The notes: generated by a model from the sequence alone, not told the origin. Shown: positions 8,203-17,190, counted from the first letter of the stretch. The stretch is DNA of 64,000 nucleotides from JABGQS01 sp963674545 (GCA_963674545.2 CAXXFB010000001.1:1674001-1738000), one strand, 5' to 3'. A program made the numbers and translations.

Positions 8203-9375
8203 CTATAGGCCGTCTATGAAACTCTTGATACGCTTCAGAGCTTCTTTTAAGTTTTCCAGCGACGATGCATAAGAACAGCGTATAAAGTCGTCGCCTTCGC
8301 TTCCGAAAGCCGTTCCCGGTACACATGCAACCCTCTTTTCAAAAAGCAGGCGTTCACAGAACTCGTCAGATTTAAGCCCGGTAGAGCTGATATTCGGGAA
8401 GATATAGAAAGCGCCCAAAGGCTCGAAGCAATATAAGCCCATCTCGTTAAGCGAAGAGTACATAAGCTTTCTTCTGCGATTATACTGTCCTGTCATTTTT
8501 TCTACCTGCGTAAAATCGTTGTTCATACCGCTGCGCAGCGCCTCACTGCCCGCATCCTGGCTTATGACCGAAGCGCACAGCATAGAATACTGATGCACTT
8601 TTACCATAGCGTCTATCACCGGCTTTGGTCCAAGCGCATACCCCAGCCGAAAACCTGTCATAGCGAACGCCTTCGAAAAGCCGTTTATTACAACTGTACG
8701 TTCTTTCATGCCCTGCAGCGAAGCTATAGAACAGTGTTTTTGTTCATATGTAAGTTCAGAGTATATCTCGTCGGATATCACAAGCAGATCGTGCTTTATG
8801 ATTATATCGGTTATCTTTTTATACTGCGCTTTTGTCATTATCGCGCCCGTCGGATTGTTCGGGAAAGCAATAACGATAGCCTTTGTTTTGTCTGTTACGG
8901 CTTTTTCTATACTCTCCGGCGTTATTATAAAATTATCTTTTTCCTTAAGCTGCATGGGCACGGGAACTCCGCCTGCAAAGCTTATTCCCGGCATATAAGA
9001 AACATAAGACGGCGCCGGGACCAAAACCTCATCACCCGGGTTCATTATGGCACGAAAAGCAAGGTCCAGCGCTTCGCTTGCACCAACAGTCACTACGCAC
9101 TGGTTTATGTCATATGACAAACCATACCGCATATCCATATATTTAACTATCTGCTGCCTGAGTTCTGTTGTTCCATGGTTGCTGGTGTAATGTGTCCGCC
9201 CAGACTCCAGCGCATAAATGGCGCTTTCGCGCACGTTCCACGGCGTGTCAAAATCCGGCTCGCCTACGCCGAGAGATATGCAGTCCTTCATCTCGCTGGC
9301 TATATCAAAAAATTTGCGTATGCCCGATGGCGGCACAGCTGCAACTGTTTTAGATATGAATTTATCTGTATTCAC
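8203..9375 (-). CDS. Class I/II pyridoxal-phosphate aminotransferase
   Basis: The 390 residues match fold-type I aminotransferases of the aspartate/aromatic/alanine group. The motif SKAFAMTGFRLGYA carries the PLP-binding lysine, PNNPTGA is the typical substrate-loop motif, and a C-terminal arginine in FIRCSYA would bind the alpha-carboxylate. The substrate cannot be read from sequence. Its start codon overlaps the lrp stop by 4 bases (ATGA), so translation is coupled to that regulator, suggesting amino-acid responsive control. Confidence 0.93.
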   Translation of the reverse strand: MNTDKFISKTVAAVPPSGIRKFFDIASEMKDCISLGVGEPDFDTPWNVRESAIYALESGRTHYTSNHGTTELRQQIVKYMDMRYGLSYDINQCVVTVGASEALDLAFRAIMNPGDEVLVPAPSYVSYMPGISFAGGVPVPMQLKEKDNFIITPESIEKAVTDKTKAIVIAFPNNPTGAIMTKAQYKKITDIIIKHDLLVISDEIYSELTYEQKHCSIASLQGMKERTVVINGFSKAFAMTGFRLGYALGPKPVIDAMVKVHQYSMLCASVISQDAGSEALRSGMNNDFTQVEKMTGQYNRRRKLMYSSLNEMGLYCFEPLGAFYIFPNISSTGLKSDEFCERLLFEKRVACVPGTAFGSEGDDFIRCSYASSLENLKEALKRIKSFIDGL

Positions 9376-9866
9376 GGCGAGACCACCAGCCTCTCTTCAG
9401 ACTCACGAGATGTAAGCACAACTCCCTGTTCCTTATACTTTCTCATTATAAAGTGAGTAACTGTGCTGGCAACACCCTCCAGTACGGAAAGCTTCTCGAA
9501 AACAAACTGTGATATCTGTTTCATGGTTGCCGCTTTTATTATTACAGAAAGATCATATGTGCCCGACATCAAATAGACTGACTTGACTTCGTCGAATTTG
9601 CTTATACGCTCTGCAAGGTCGTCGTACCCAAGCCCGCGCTTTGGCACTACCTTTACTTCTATAAGCGCTTCTGCGTCGTCTCCTGCTATCTTATCGCTGT
9701 TTATTATAGCTGTATATTTAACAATAGTCTTGTCAGCCTCAAGCTGCGCTACCGCTGCTGCTATCTCTTCTTCCGCTGCGCCCGTCATAGCCGCCATATC
9801 TTTAACGCTTACTCTTGCATCGCTCTCGAGCATAGCTAGTATTTCTTCGTTCAACGCTTTATTCAT
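9372..9866 (-). CDS. Lrp/AsnC family transcriptional regulator
   Basis: This 164-residue protein has an N-terminal winged helix-turn-helix (about residues 5-60) and a C-terminal RAM/ACT-like ligand domain (about 65-145). It probably senses an amino acid and controls the operon it heads. I chose the ATG at 9866 because it has GGAGGCC seven bases upstream; a longer in-frame start at 9914 would sit in the promoter. The tail after residue 140 (MRKYKEQGVVLTSRESEERL) is longer than in E. coli Lrp. Confidence 0.9.
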   Translation of the reverse strand: MNKALNEEILAMLESDARVSVKDMAAMTGAAEEEIAAAVAQLEADKTIVKYTAIINSDKIAGDDAEALIEVKVVPKRGLGYDDLAERISKFDEVKSVYLMSGTYDLSVIIKAATMKQISQFVFEKLSVLEGVASTVTHFIMRKYKEQGVVLTSRESEERLVVSP

Positions 9867-9897
9867 AGTCTTAAGGCCTCCGTTTTTCTTTTCATGT

Positions 9898-9927
9898 ATT
9901 CTACCACTACACAACTTAAACCGTCAA
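9898..9927 (-). promoter_or_regulatory. Sigma-A promoter of the lrp-aminotransferase-DUF362 operon
   Basis: TTGACG, 18 bases, TAGAAT on the minus strand, about 25 bases before the ribosome binding site. Confidence 0.65.
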
Positions 9928-9932
9928 TCAAC

Positions 9933-9948
9933 AAAGGCGACCGCCTTT
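9933..9948. repeat. 16-bp perfect palindrome upstream of the lrp promoter
   Basis: AAAGGCG-AC-CGCCTTT lies six bases upstream of the -35 box. There is no T run long enough for a good terminator, so it may be a weak terminator for the gene at 10022 or a regulator site. Confidence 0.5.
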
Positions 9949-10021
9949 TCCCTCTTCTACATTATTGATTTATATGTATCAGCATTTTGATGCCTGCGAA
10001 GCTTCTTAGTGTTAGGCTGCA

Positions 10022-10735
10022 CTATTCCTCCAGCAGCGCCTGCGCATCGAATCCGCCGCCCGCGATATCTGTGAATATCTGTGGCGGCATTATAGTATAT
10101 GTTCCTGTGCTTTCATCAAAGCATACAAACTGCCCCTGCCATGTATAGACCTGAAAACTTGCGGCAGCAATGGGAAGCCGTTTGTTATAGCACTTTAGCA
10201 TAAACGCCTGTGTTATATCCTGTTCCATCTGCTCCGGCTCGGTTTTCATTGCATCGTCATTCAAGGCAGCAAAGAAATCCGCTATCAGCTGCTCATCCTG
10301 CGTTTCAAAAGAAGCATCGAAAACCATCTTCAGATATCTGTTTATCTCGGGGTCATCAAACTTGATGCTGTAAACATTTCCTGCCGAAATGCTGCCAAGC
10401 TGTAATCCCTCTTTGACAAGCGACATGACTGCCATGTCAGAAGCATATCTATTAACATAAAATGCATTACTTTCTTCGTCTCCTTCATATTCATAGAGAG
10501 TAGTTCCTATTCCGTCAAGGTATCCTATTCTTTTTGACGGATCTGCTTCTATGCTCCAATGTGCATCGTTAAAATATTCATATACCGACCCGTCTATCTT
10601 CACTCTGAATTCTCCGTTAGCATTTTCATACGAACGGTAAACGGGATATAGTATAAAGTTTACAGCCAAAACAACGGCCAGAAGCACTAACGCTCCGGCA
10701 ATAGCTAGTATGGATATTTTCAGCTCTTTTTTCAT
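10022..10735 (-). CDS. Membrane-anchored protein of unknown function
   Basis: I do not recognise a family. The 237 residues start with a basic stretch (MKKELK), then one hydrophobic segment (about 7-30) that would anchor the protein with an extracytoplasmic soluble domain. There is no lipobox cysteine. The rest is acidic and rich in Tyr and Phe. The ATG at 10735 is preferred over an upstream ATG because AAGGTG precedes it. It follows the hydantoinase-like gene by about 40 bases and is probably cotranscribed with it. Confidence 0.7.
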   Translation of the reverse strand: MKKELKISILAIAGALVLLAVVLAVNFILYPVYRSYENANGEFRVKIDGSVYEYFNDAHWSIEADPSKRIGYLDGIGTTLYEYEGDEESNAFYVNRYASDMAVMSLVKEGLQLGSISAGNVYSIKFDDPEINRYLKMVFDASFETQDEQLIADFFAALNDDAMKTEPEQMEQDITQAFMLKCYNKRLPIAAASFQVYTWQGQFVCFDESTGTYTIMPPQIFTDIAGGGFDAQALLEE

Positions 10736-10773
10736 ACTGCACCTTTCAGCATTATTCCCGAACACCATACTTC

Positions 10774-12798
10774 CTACAAGCCTATCCGCCCTGTTGCTGT
10801 TGCCTGCACAGTGGTTCCCAGGTCAATAGCGTTTCCGTGGTTAGAGAGGCCTTCTTTAGAAGTCTTCTCTGTTTTAATATCAAGTTCTCCAAGCGCTCCC
10901 CTTGCTCTGGCTTCCTTTTTCGCAAGCGCTTTTGCTTCGGTCTCAGCCGCCACCAGCGCTTCTTCAAGCTCTGCAAACTCTAGCTTTGCGCTGTCGGTAT
11001 AAACAGTGTAACCGGAAACCCCGTCCGGCGAATATATCGGTGAGACTACCACTTTTGCCTTTGCAGAAATGTCCGCTATGACAGCGCCAACTGCGTTTGC
11101 GACTTCTGCATGCTTTGGTATTGTGCACTCTGCACCCAGCGCTTTTGCAACATCCGGCAAAAACACATGCGTCGGCGCACCAATACCCACCAGCACAGCG
11201 CTTGTTTTAAAACCGAACTCAAAGAACTCTTCATCGCCGTTTTGTTTTTCCTTCCAGCTCTGCGAAATAAGAAAGCGAACCCTGTCGCCCGGTTCCTCTT
11301 TAGACAGCTCAGGGTGCTTTTCAGTCATCAGCACATCTATTATATTTGCATACAGCTTGTGCTTTATAAGATCATACACCTTGTCACCAAAAGCCTGCAT
11401 GCCCCTTTCATCGTCCGGGTACTCATACATACAGCTTATAAAATACTTTGCCGCCAGCCTTGAAGCCTCTGCGTTATAGCGGTCAAAGTCTCCCTTTATA
11501 TGCATTATGTCCGTCGGGGTCAGCCCGCACCGCATAACTATTCCTTCGTTCTCCAGGCGTTCACTGTCAAACCCATACACATCCGTTCCCACAGCTTTCG
11601 CCGCATTTTCCAATATCAGCGGATTTGTCTTCAGCGCTTCAATCAGCCTTTGCTCTGTCTGTGTATATCTCTGTTTGTCCGCCGGCTCTCTTACAAGATG
11701 CAAAAATTCATGCAGCGGATAGGTGTGTTTCTTTTCCTTATACAGCAGCACCTTAAGGTCGTCTATTATCTTAGGCCATTTCTGAGCAGCAACGCAAAGA
11801 GGTTCTGCACGCCGTGTGCCGATATCCAGCCTGCCGTCCTTTAGGCGTATAACGCTGTCTCCGCCCAGCGCTGCCGTTTGCATGAACACGCCTTTTACCT
11901 GCGTACGCCATCCGCCGATGCTTATTCCACTGGCGTTCATCGAAGGAGCTCCGTCCCTGATAATAGAGACGTCCGTAGTAGTGCCGCCCATATCGACTAT
12001 TATGCAGTTGTGTTCGCTTGTAAGACCCCTTGCTCCAAGCACGCTTGCCGCCGGGCCGCTGTGCACAGTTTCCACCGGCCTTTTCTGCGACAGCTTTTCC
12101 GTCATCAGGCTGCCGTCACTTCGCACTATCATAGCAGGCGCTTCTATGCCTCTCTCTTCAAGCGCTTCTTTCACAGCCCCAAGAAACTCTTTTATAACTG
12201 GCAGCAGCCGCGCATTGAGCAATGCCGTAGCTCCCCTCTCCATTACGTTGAGTTCCCTCACAAGGCCGCTTGCGCATATTATAGGCACATTTAAACTCTC
12301 CAGCTTCTCTTTTGCCTGCTTCTCTCCCGCAGCGCCGTTCTTCATAGAATCGACTTCCGCTATACTAAGAGCATCAGCATCAGCCAGCCACTCGTGCGCC
12401 GCATCCAATGCTTCGTCTATTTTTCTTGCAGTTTCTTCCGGGCCAAGCTTTTCTTTGTCAATATCGATGCACAGTATGTTTGCTTTCTCCAGCCCATATT
12501 TTTCATCTGCGCCTATCCAGTCGAGCAGCCGCTCCGAAGCGCCGATAAGTATGAGCTTTGCCCTGCCGCCCTTTCCTTCCACGCAGGCATTCGTCGCCAG
12601 CGTTGTCGAAAGCGCAACTATCTTAGCCGCCCCAACGTGCTCTTTGGGCAGCGAGTCTATAGCTTCGCCAATTCCTATGGTCAGGTTCTGCTTAGTAGTC
12701 AGCGCCTTGCCTTTTGCAAGCACCTTGCCCGTTTCAAAGTCATAAGCCACCGCATCCGTATACGTGCCGCCTGTGTCTATTCCTATGCCGATTTTCAT
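10774..12798 (-). CDS. Hydantoinase/oxoprolinase family protein (HyuA-like)
   Basis: The family uses ATP to open cyclic amides or carboxylate ketones. The first 180 residues form the hydantoinase A N-domain starting MKIGIGIDTGGTYTDAV, a nucleotide-binding hexokinase/actin-like motif. The second actin-like phosphate motif, VDMGGTTTDVSI, lies near residue 270. The C-terminal part (about 480-674) is unlike classic HyuA and has a second glycine-rich stretch. No HyuB partner is next to it, so the substrate is open; a role as an activating ATPase is possible. Confidence 0.82.
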   Translation of the reverse strand: MKIGIGIDTGGTYTDAVAYDFETGKVLAKGKALTTKQNLTIGIGEAIDSLPKEHVGAAKIVALSTTLATNACVEGKGGRAKLILIGASERLLDWIGADEKYGLEKANILCIDIDKEKLGPEETARKIDEALDAAHEWLADADALSIAEVDSMKNGAAGEKQAKEKLESLNVPIICASGLVRELNVMERGATALLNARLLPVIKEFLGAVKEALEERGIEAPAMIVRSDGSLMTEKLSQKRPVETVHSGPAASVLGARGLTSEHNCIIVDMGGTTTDVSIIRDGAPSMNASGISIGGWRTQVKGVFMQTAALGGDSVIRLKDGRLDIGTRRAEPLCVAAQKWPKIIDDLKVLLYKEKKHTYPLHEFLHLVREPADKQRYTQTEQRLIEALKTNPLILENAAKAVGTDVYGFDSERLENEGIVMRCGLTPTDIMHIKGDFDRYNAEASRLAAKYFISCMYEYPDDERGMQAFGDKVYDLIKHKLYANIIDVLMTEKHPELSKEEPGDRVRFLISQSWKEKQNGDEEFFEFGFKTSAVLVGIGAPTHVFLPDVAKALGAECTIPKHAEVANAVGAVIADISAKAKVVVSPIYSPDGVSGYTVYTDSAKLEFAELEEALVAAETEAKALAKKEARARGALGELDIKTEKTSKEGLSNHGNAIDLGTTVQATATGRIGL

Positions 12799-12870
12799 AA
12801 TAAATCTCTTTCCGTCCGTTTTTTCTGAACATCAATAATTATATACAGGAATCTGGCAATATTCCAGTAT

Positions 12871-12898
12871 AAAAAAAGACAGAGCGTTTAGCTCTGCC
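12871..12898 (-). terminator. Terminator after the HEPN-like gene
   Basis: GGCAGAGC / GCTCTGTC (one G-T pair, 5-base loop) is followed by a T7 run on the minus strand, 10 bases past the stop. It closely resembles the glyA terminator at 13822. Confidence 0.85.
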
Positions 12899-12908
12899 TT
12901 TGTCGAAT

Positions 12909-13766
12909 TTATTTTTTATTATAGAATACAGTTGGTGCAAACATTAGCTTTTTTATAAAACCAACTGATTCTTTCCCTTGTTCTATATTAATTAAATTAA
13001 GCAATCCCCCAATCCCTTTCTTTACTTTGTTGAAATTCTCTGCTAGTTTTTCTATTTCATCTCCAAAATAAGGTCGAAGAGTATGTACAATTCCATTACG
13101 GAGGTCTCTAAGTTCAATAAACTTACACCACTCTTCACTACCTCTCAATACACCAACATCTGAGCTGGTGACAAATTTAAACAATAATTCGAGTCTCTTC
13201 TCAATATTGAACTTAGCATCCCTTAAATTAATAAAATCTTGACTTGTATCTCCCTTAAAATTATGAATCAAGATATGCCTATTAATAAACGCATCAACAA
13301 TTGATATGCAGGAAAATAGATATGCTCTATAATATCGGCATGTTTCATTGAAATTATAGTTATTGCTATTCTCACACGATGCTTTTCTATAGAATAAGAT
13401 ATCTTCTGTAATATCTTCTTCAACAGGATTGGCTCTGCCCGGAAAGTTAACTTCTGCTTCTTCACCTGCATATTGCATTTTGATTGAAGCTTTCATGTTT
13501 GACGAAACTCCAAAAATCCCTCCCCATATCGGGTCATTCCTATTGATATCATTTTGAAACTCTTCAATATAGCCTTTCCTCTGCATTTCATTTAAAAGTG
13601 TTGCATAACTAGCTTTTCTGGTTTTTTTATTTGATGTTAAGGTAATTATCGTATTAAATTTTAAATTTTTTAACCCCCTTTTCTCAAGCTCATATCTTAG
13701 TTTTCTATTAGCTTCAGTTTTCGGTATTTTAAACTCTTGTATAATCAAATAATAATGCTCATTCAT
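12909..13766 (-). CDS. HEPN-like protein, candidate ribonuclease/toxin-type accessory gene
   Basis: The 285-residue protein matches no named family I know. Its C-terminal half is helical and contains R223-N-G-I-V-H228, the Rx4H arrangement of HEPN ribonucleases, preceded at 145-165 by a helix (FSCISIVDAFINRHIL) like the first HEPN helix. The N-terminal 70 residues look like a winged-helix fold (RKASYATLLNEMQRKGYI). It is much more AT-rich than its neighbours and has its own promoter and terminator. The start at 13766 is an ATG with AAAGGA 11 bases upstream. Function as a nuclease in defence or stress is inferred from the motif only. Confidence 0.6.
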   Translation of the reverse strand: MNEHYYLIIQEFKIPKTEANRKLRYELEKRGLKNLKFNTIITLTSNKKTRKASYATLLNEMQRKGYIEEFQNDINRNDPIWGGIFGVSSNMKASIKMQYAGEEAEVNFPGRANPVEEDITEDILFYRKASCENSNNYNFNETCRYYRAYLFSCISIVDAFINRHILIHNFKGDTSQDFINLRDAKFNIEKRLELLFKFVTSSDVGVLRGSEEWCKFIELRDLRNGIVHTLRPYFGDEIEKLAENFNKVKKGIGGLLNLINIEQGKESVGFIKKLMFAPTVFYNKK

Positions 13767-13803
13767 TTTTAATATTGTCCTTTCCAAACTATTCTTAAAC
13801 CAA

Positions 13804-13812
13804 ATTATACCA
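13804..13812 (-). promoter_or_regulatory. Extended -10 promoter of the HEPN-like gene
   Basis: TGGTATAAT lies on the minus strand between the glyA terminator and the HEPN-like gene. The -35 match is poor. Confidence 0.5.
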
Positions 13813-13821
13813 TCACTTTAC

Positions 13822-13848
13822 AAAAAAAGACAGCGCCTCAGCACTGCC
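13822..13848 (-). terminator. Terminator after glyA
   Basis: GGCAGTGC / GCGCTGTC (8 bp with two G-T pairs, 4-base loop) followed by T7 on the minus strand. Confidence 0.85.
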
Positions 13849-13864
13849 TTTGCTTCATTATTTC

Positions 13865-15103
13865 TTATTTATACAGCGGGTTTGCCTTGCACAGCTCCAG
13901 CACCTGTGTTTTTACTCTGGCCACTGCGTCCTCACCGTTTTTGATTATGTCGGCTATCATCTGTCCGATAACCGTCATGTCCGCTTCTTTCATGCCCCTT
14001 GTCGTGACAGCAGGCGTTCCTATCCTTATGCCGCTTGTTACGAACGGGCTCCTCGTCTCGTTGGGTATGGTGTTCTTGTTTACTGTTATGTTTGCTAGCC
14101 CAAGCGTAGCTTCCAGCTCTTTTCCGGTAATGCCGTTGTCAGTTAGGTCGATAAGCATCAGGTGGTTGTCCGTGCCGCCCGATACCAGCCTTATGCCCTG
14201 CTCGGTTAGGCTGTTTGCCAGCGCCTGTGCGTTCTTTACTATCTGCTGCTGGTATTGTTTAAACTGCGGCGTCTGCGCTTCCTTGAAGCTGACTGCCTTT
14301 GCTGCTATAACGTGCATCAGCGGGCCGCCCTGTGTTCCCGGGAATATAGCTTTGTTGATAGCCTTGCCGTACTCCTCTTTGCAGAGTATCATGCCGCCCC
14401 TTGGGCCTCTTAGGGTCTTATGAGTGGTCGTCGTCACAAAGTCCGCATACGGCACCGGGTTTTCGTGCTCTCCCGCTGCGATAAGCCCTGCTATATGCGC
14501 CATGTCTACCATCAGATAAGCGCCTGCTGCGTCTGCAGCTTCCCTGAACTTAGCAAAGTCTATCTTTCTCGGGTATGCGCTTGCTCCTGCTACTATCATC
14601 TTCGGCTTATGCTCTTTTGCAAGCCTCATAAGCTCTTCATAGTCTATTGTCTCTGTTTCTTTGCTAACGCCGTACGGTACTATGTTGAAGTACTTGCCGG
14701 AAATGTTAACCGGGCTGCCGTGCGTTAAATGTCCGCCGTGCGCAAGGCTCATGCCAAGAATAGTGTCTCCCGGCTCCAGCATAGCAAAGTAAACAGCTGT
14801 GTTCGCCTGTGCTCCGGAGTGCGGCTGAACGTTTGCGAACTCCGCTCCAAACAGCTCTTTTGCCCGCTCGATAGCCAGCGTCTCTGCAACATCAACGAAT
14901 TCGCATCCGCCGTAATAGCGCTTGCCGGGGTAGCCTTCCGCATATTTGTTGGTAAGGTGTGAGCCCATAGCATTCATCACAGCTTCAGACACAAAATTCT
15001 CCGACGCGATAAGTTCTATACCCGTCTCCTGACGATCAAGCTCGTTCATTATCGCTTCGTAGACTTGCTCATCCACTTCTTTAACCTTTGAAAAATCAAG
15101 CAT
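13865..15103 (-). CDS. glyA: Serine hydroxymethyltransferase
   Basis: The enzyme interconverts serine and glycine while loading a methylene group onto tetrahydrofolate, feeding one-carbon metabolism. The 412 residues are standard length. The PLP lysine lies in VTTTTHKTLRGPRGG near 225-239, the N-terminus has TGIELIASENFVS, and the tetrahydrofolate/dimer segment NKYAEGYPGKRYYGGCE is intact. It starts 53 bases after rnc with GGAAG upstream and ends at its own terminator. Confidence 0.97.
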   Translation of the reverse strand: MLDFSKVKEVDEQVYEAIMNELDRQETGIELIASENFVSEAVMNAMGSHLTNKYAEGYPGKRYYGGCEFVDVAETLAIERAKELFGAEFANVQPHSGAQANTAVYFAMLEPGDTILGMSLAHGGHLTHGSPVNISGKYFNIVPYGVSKETETIDYEELMRLAKEHKPKMIVAGASAYPRKIDFAKFREAADAAGAYLMVDMAHIAGLIAAGEHENPVPYADFVTTTTHKTLRGPRGGMILCKEEYGKAINKAIFPGTQGGPLMHVIAAKAVSFKEAQTPQFKQYQQQIVKNAQALANSLTEQGIRLVSGGTDNHLMLIDLTDNGITGKELEATLGLANITVNKNTIPNETRSPFVTSGIRIGTPAVTTRGMKEADMTVIGQMIADIIKNGEDAVARVKTQVLELCKANPLYK

Positions 15104-15156
15104 ATTAAAAACTTCCTATTCCACCCTTTTGGCTGTTGCCAGGGTTGTGATCCTGT

Positions 15157-15840
15157 TTATGTACCGGCGTTAAAAAGAACAAAAGCGTTCCTGGCCGCTC
15201 TTTGTTCCGCACTTTTTTTGCTCTTTCCCTGTCCTCGTGCAATTTCCGCACCATCCACAAGCAGCTTCACAAAAAAAGTCTTGTCGTGTGGCGGGCCCTG
15301 CTCCTGATACACCTCATAAGTGATGTCGGTAGTGCCCTTTTTATGATAGTGTTCCTGCAGCCGTGTCTTAAAGTCTCGGTATCCTCCGCCCGAAAGAACG
15401 GTGTTGATGCTGTCTGAAAGCAGATTTCTTACAAGCAGTTTTGCGTTTTCAAAACCGCCGTCCAGATAAACAGCGCCGATAAGCGCTTCGACGACATCAG
15501 AGAGTATCGACGGCTTTTCCGCTCCGCCGGAGTTTTCCTCTCCCTTACCAAGAACTATATAGTCACAGATGCCAAATTGCTTTGCCACCTGAGCAAGCGC
15601 ACTCTCATTTACGAGCGCCGCCCTTGCTTTGGTAAGCTCACCCTCGCTGAAATCCCGGCACTGCTTATACAAAAGCTCACTTACCGTGAGCTCAAGTACG
15701 GCGTCACCAAGAAACTCAAGACGTTCATAGCTTTGTCCTGTGTCTGCGGACGAGTGTATGAAAGCCAGCGAACGAAGCTTCTCATTGGCAAAATTATAAC
15801 CTATGCTTTGTTGCAGCCAAGCAAAGTCTTTACTAGTCAT
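15157..15840 (-). CDS. rnc: Ribonuclease III
   Basis: This double-stranded RNA endonuclease processes rRNA precursors and structured RNAs. The 227 residues comprise the RNase III domain with the signature YERLEFLGDAVLEL near 38-51 and the second metal-site stretch SDVVEALIGAVYLDGG near 113-128. A C-terminal dsRNA-binding domain follows (about 155-222, ending KSKKSAEQRAARNAF). It follows acpP by 31 bases in the usual plsX-acpP-rnc order. Confidence 0.96.
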   Translation of the reverse strand: MTSKDFAWLQQSIGYNFANEKLRSLAFIHSSADTGQSYERLEFLGDAVLELTVSELLYKQCRDFSEGELTKARAALVNESALAQVAKQFGICDYIVLGKGEENSGGAEKPSILSDVVEALIGAVYLDGGFENAKLLVRNLLSDSINTVLSGGGYRDFKTRLQEHYHKKGTTDITYEVYQEQGPPHDKTFFVKLLVDGAEIARGQGKSKKSAEQRAARNAFVLFNAGT

Positions 15841-15871
15841 AACCTTTAGGTACCGCTAAGCATAAGCGCTA

Positions 15872-16108
15872 CTAAAAACCACCAACGTTCTTTTCTATAT
15901 ACGTCACAACGTCTTTCACAGTTGTAACTTTCGGCAGCTCTTCGTCCGGAATGTCCATATCGAACTCCTGCTCCAAGTCCATGATAAGCTCGACAATCGC
16001 CAGCGAATCCGCCTTAAGATCTTCGACAAGATCCGATTCCATCGTGATGCTCTCTTCATCAATCTCCAGTTGATCAGATAAAATCTTCCTTACCTTTTCA
16101 AATACCAT
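15872..16108 (-). CDS. acpP: Acyl carrier protein
   Basis: The 78-residue acidic protein carries growing fatty acids on a phosphopantetheine arm. The attachment serine is in DLKADSLAIVEL (S35), where the usual DSLD is DSLA. It lies between plsX and rnc, the conserved place for the housekeeping ACP, 17 bases from plsX. Confidence 0.95.
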   Translation of the reverse strand: MVFEKVRKILSDQLEIDEESITMESDLVEDLKADSLAIVELIMDLEQEFDMDIPDEELPKVTTVKDVVTYIEKNVGGF

Positions 16109-16125
16109 AGTTTCCTCCTATAGAT

Positions 16126-17130
16126 CTAATCCTCTATTTTTATTTTAGAAATTTCTTCTCTAATTACGTTTATAACATCGCCTTTAATGATGTCGACGAC
16201 TTGCCCAAAAGCGCTTTCAATTGCTTTTGCATCGCTGGATCCATGTGCCTTTACAACTCCTGCATCCACGCCCAGCAGCAACGCTCCGCCATACTCCCTG
16301 TAATCCATCTTGGCTTTGAAGTTTTTGAATGCCGGCATAGCTATCGCTGCACCCAGCTTGGTCCTGACAGAGCTATTTAGCTCGCCCTTTAAAAGATAAA
16401 GAAGTGCGCTCGCAAGTCCCTCCATAAATTTCATTATTATATTGCCTGTAAAGCCGTCGCATACAAGCACATCATAATCGCCTGTAACGAGGTCTCTTCC
16501 TTCGGCGTTTCCTGCAAAATTAACAGGCATCTGTTTTATAAGCTTATAAGCCGCTTTTGTTAGCTCGTTGCCTTTTTCCTCTTCAGCTCCGTTGTTGACT
16601 AGCCCCACTACCGGGCTGTCTATCCCTTCAACTTTTTGCATATATATGCTGCCCATAAGTGCAAACTGGGCAAGAAACGAAGGCCTGCACTCTGCGTTTG
16701 CGCCGCCGTCTAAAAGCAGCACCCTGCCTGTCTGCGTCGGCAGCAGCGGTGCGATAGCAGGACGTTTTACGCCCTTCATGCGCCTTACTATAAGCGTAGA
16801 GCCGGCAACTGCAGCCCCTGTGCTTCCGGCTGTAAGGAAAACTGCGTCTTTGTTTTCTTTTAGCAGATTTAGCGCAACTACCATAGAGGAATCCTTCTTT
16901 TTACGAATAGCCTCTACTGCTGGCTCTGCCATTTCTATCGTTTCTCTTGCGTCAACTATATCTACTCTTGTGCTGTCATAGTCATATTTTGAAAGCTCGT
17001 TTTCTATAGCTTCCTGTTTTCCGACAAGTGTAACCCTAAGCTCATCATACTTTTTAAGACCTAAAATGCAACCTTCAATGATGGCCTGTGGAGCGTTGTC
17101 TCCCCCCATGGCATCAACGATAACTCTCAA
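16126..17130 (-). CDS. plsX: Phosphate acyltransferase PlsX
   Basis: PlsX converts acyl-ACP to acyl-phosphate, the first step of phosphatidic acid synthesis in most Gram-positive bacteria. The protein begins with the conserved IVDAMGGDNAP and contains GSTGAAVAGSTLIVRR. I place the start at a TTG codon (17130) because AGAGGAA lies eight bases upstream and the family starts just before VDAMGGD; an upstream ATG at 17190 would add about 20 residues overlapping the promoter. Length is then 334 residues, normal for PlsX. Confidence 0.94.
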   Translation of the reverse strand: MRVIVDAMGGDNAPQAIIEGCILGLKKYDELRVTLVGKQEAIENELSKYDYDSTRVDIVDARETIEMAEPAVEAIRKKKDSSMVVALNLLKENKDAVFLTAGSTGAAVAGSTLIVRRMKGVKRPAIAPLLPTQTGRVLLLDGGANAECRPSFLAQFALMGSIYMQKVEGIDSPVVGLVNNGAEEEKGNELTKAAYKLIKQMPVNFAGNAEGRDLVTGDYDVLVCDGFTGNIIMKFMEGLASALLYLLKGELNSSVRTKLGAAIAMPAFKNFKAKMDYREYGGALLLGVDAGVVKAHGSSDAKAIESAFGQVVDIIKGDVINVIREEISKIKIED

Positions 17131-17161
17131 TTTAATTTCCTCTATTCTTATATATATGGGT

Positions 17162-17190
17162 AGTATATAAAAAATACAAACCCATTGCAA
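17162..17190 (-). promoter_or_regulatory. Sigma-A promoter of plsX-acpP-rnc
   Basis: TTGCAA, 17 bases, TATACT on the minus strand. I see no FapR-like palindrome next to it. Confidence 0.6.

Noticed and set aside
11816..12745. A 309-codon open frame opposite the hydantoinase-like gene
   Set aside because: Serine/Ala-rich antisense of a recognised family; no start signal.
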